The notes under the pieces were generated by a model. It made no database searches. It was not told the origin of the DNA and was given only the letters and a program-made list of their open reading frames with translations. The position numbers and the translations under genes were made by a program. From Clostridiales bacterium (GTDB taxonomy: Bacteria > Bacillota > Clostridia > Christensenellales > JAISNN01): a stretch of 6,332 nucleotides of DNA. Position 1 is the first letter of the stretch, and the number at the start of each line of letters is the position of its first letter. Below are positions 5,294 to 6,332 of this stretch, piece by piece. The DNA lies in contig JAITOQ010000205.1 in NCBI GenBank assembly GCA_031289865.1, forward strand, positions 1 to 6,332, read 5' to 3'.

Positions 5294-6332
5294 TTAAATT
5301 TTCTCTAAACTCGCCGCAATTCGTTCTCCCATTTCCCGACAGCCTACGACAGTACTTCCCTCTTCTCCGATATCGGCGGTACGGATATTCCCCGACAAAA
5401 CCGCGTTTACCGCACGTTCGACCGCCGCCGCCTCTTCGTTTAAATCGAACGAGTATTTGAGCATCATCGCCGCCGACAAAATCGCCGCTATAGGATTCGC
5501 CCTATCTTGTCCCGCGATATCGGGCGCACTGCCGTGTATCGGCTCGTACAGACCGCCGCGCCCGTTACCGAGACTCGCGGAGGCAAGTATCCCTATACTG
5601 CCCGTAATCATTGCGCCCTCGTCGCTCAAAATGTCGCCGAACATGTTGCTCGTGAGTATCACGTCAAACTGCGACGGATTTTTTACAAGCTGCATAGCCG
5701 CGTTATCCACAAGCATATCCGTCACCTCAACCGTCGGATATTCCGCGTTTAGTTCATGAACGGTCTTGCGCCAAAGTCTGCTGCTGTCGAGTACGTTTGC
5801 TTTGTCCACGCTGACGATTCTTTTTTTGCGTTTTAACGCAATCTCATAAGCGGTACGCGCAATACGTTCGATCTCTTTTACGCCGTACTTTTCGGTGTCG
5901 TATGCGTAAGTGCCGCCGTTCGGTCTTTGTACGGTGTTTCTCTTGCCGAAATAGATGCCGCCCGTAAGCTCTCTCACAACGATCATATCGATACCCCTAT
6001 CCCGAATATCCGCTCTCAACGGACATGTCCCTTTGAGCGCGGGCAAAAGTGACGCGGGACGCAAATTTGCATACAGTCCGAGAGCCTTGCGGATCCCCAA
6101 AAGCCCCGCTTCGGGTCTAAGTTCGCCCGATAGCCCGTCCCACTTAGGACCGCCGACCGCGCCCAAAAGCACCGCGTCGGATTTTTTGCAAGCCGCAACG
6201 GTCGCCTCCGGTAGCGGTATTCCGTACGCGTCGATCGCCGCCCCGCCCATCAAGACATGTTCAAACAAAAAGACGTGTCCGAATCTCTTGCCTACCGCTT
6301 CAAGTACCTTTACCGCCGCCGCGCAAACCTCC
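5294..6332 (-). CDS. leuB: 3-isopropylmalate dehydrogenase (5' end beyond window)
   Basis: The NAD-dependent oxidative decarboxylation of 3-isopropylmalate to 2-oxoisocaproate, the third step of leucine biosynthesis, cytoplasmic homodimer. 345 residues are visible, starting mid-helix (EVCAAAVKVLEAVGKRFGHV); the missing first 13-15 residues should hold the start and the IAVLPGDGIGPE-type strand, giving about 360 in total, as usual. Motifs by visible residue: GAVGGPKWD (57-65), LRPA (90-93), VRELTGGIYFG (119-129, with Arg120 and Tyr127), VDKANVL (175-181, Lys177), LVDNAAMQL (207-215, Asp209), FGDILSDEGA (231-240, metal ligands Asp233 and Asp237) and PIHGSAPDIAG (264-274), whose Asp271 suits NAD rather than NADP. 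A TTG at 6268 could be mistaken for the start but is internal. No leu neighbour is visible; it is probably the last gene of a leu cluster lying outside. No clear terminator follows. Confidence 0.97.
   Translation of the reverse strand, partial: EVCAAAVKVLEAVGKRFGHVFLFEHVLMGGAAIDAYGIPLPEATVAACKKSDAVLLGAVGGPKWDGLSGELRPEAGLLGIRKALGLYANLRPASLLPALKGTCPLRADIRDRGIDMIVVRELTGGIYFGKRNTVQRPNGGTYAYDTEKYGVKEIERIARTAYEIALKRKKRIVSVDKANVLDSSRLWRKTVHELNAEYPTVEVTDMLVDNAAMQLVKNPSQFDVILTSNMFGDILSDEGAMITGSIGILASASLGNGRGGLYEPIHGSAPDIAGQDRANPIAAILSAAMMLKYSFDLNEEAAAVERAVNAVLSGNIRTADIGEEGSTVVGCREMGERIAASLEKI

Noticed and set aside
6266..6268. TTG at 6268 as the start of leuB
   Set aside because: The frame continues upstream to the window edge and encodes conserved LeuB helix sequence (KVLEAVGKRFG), so the true start is outside the window.
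1..6332. Mobile elements, CRISPR arrays, tRNA or rRNA genes, long repeats
   Set aside because: None was seen on either strand; the window is filled by conserved housekeeping genes with short gaps.

Overview
The window looks like a piece of chromosome from an anaerobic Bacillota (Clostridia-like) bacterium. The grounds are the secG-rnr gene pair typical of Gram-positive Firmicutes, purine-rich GGAGG-type Shine-Dalgarno (SD) sites in front of most genes, promoters with extended -10 elements, and a PPi-dependent phosphofructokinase beside an ATP-dependent one, a combination common in fermentative clostridia. Coding DNA is moderately GC-rich with many GCG and CCG codons, while the gaps are AT-rich. 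A finer placement, for example an uncultured gut lineage, is a guess.

All six genes lie on the minus strand, so the window reads from high to low coordinates. (1) 6332-5294: leuB, 3-isopropylmalate dehydrogenase, lacking only its first residues at the window edge. (2) 5276-4915: an extended -10 promoter and secG, the small SecYEG subunit. (3) 4914-4776: a structured 139-nt gap with two hairpins; the second is a terminator-like hairpin whose U tract touches the SD of the next gene. (4) 4775-2685: rnr, RNase R; its true start is an ATG four codons inside the longest reading frame. (5) 2684-2575: a strong promoter and a nearly leaderless 12-codon ORF that overlaps the pfkA start by ATGA. (6) 2574-1603: pfkA, ATP-dependent phosphofructokinase. 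(7) 1541-294: pfp, PPi-dependent phosphofructokinase, 61 nt downstream and probably in the same operon. (8) 284-1: a near-consensus promoter and the first 69 codons of a B-box-like zinc-binding protein that runs off the window.

The genes fall into four likely transcription units: the end of a leucine-biosynthesis unit; secG-rnr (protein export and RNA decay, with a possible attenuator between them); pfkA-pfp (a two-enzyme module for the fructose-6-phosphate to fructose-1,6-bisphosphate step, one ATP-driven and effectively irreversible, the other PPi-linked and reversible); and the zinc-finger gene. No gap exceeds 300 bases. I see no mobile element, CRISPR array, tRNA or rRNA. The genes themselves are ordinary families. 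The points most worth a second look are the terminator fused to the rnr SD, the micro-ORF before pfkA, and replacement by leucine of a normally conserved substrate-binding arginine in PfkA. I did not find a wholly new system here.
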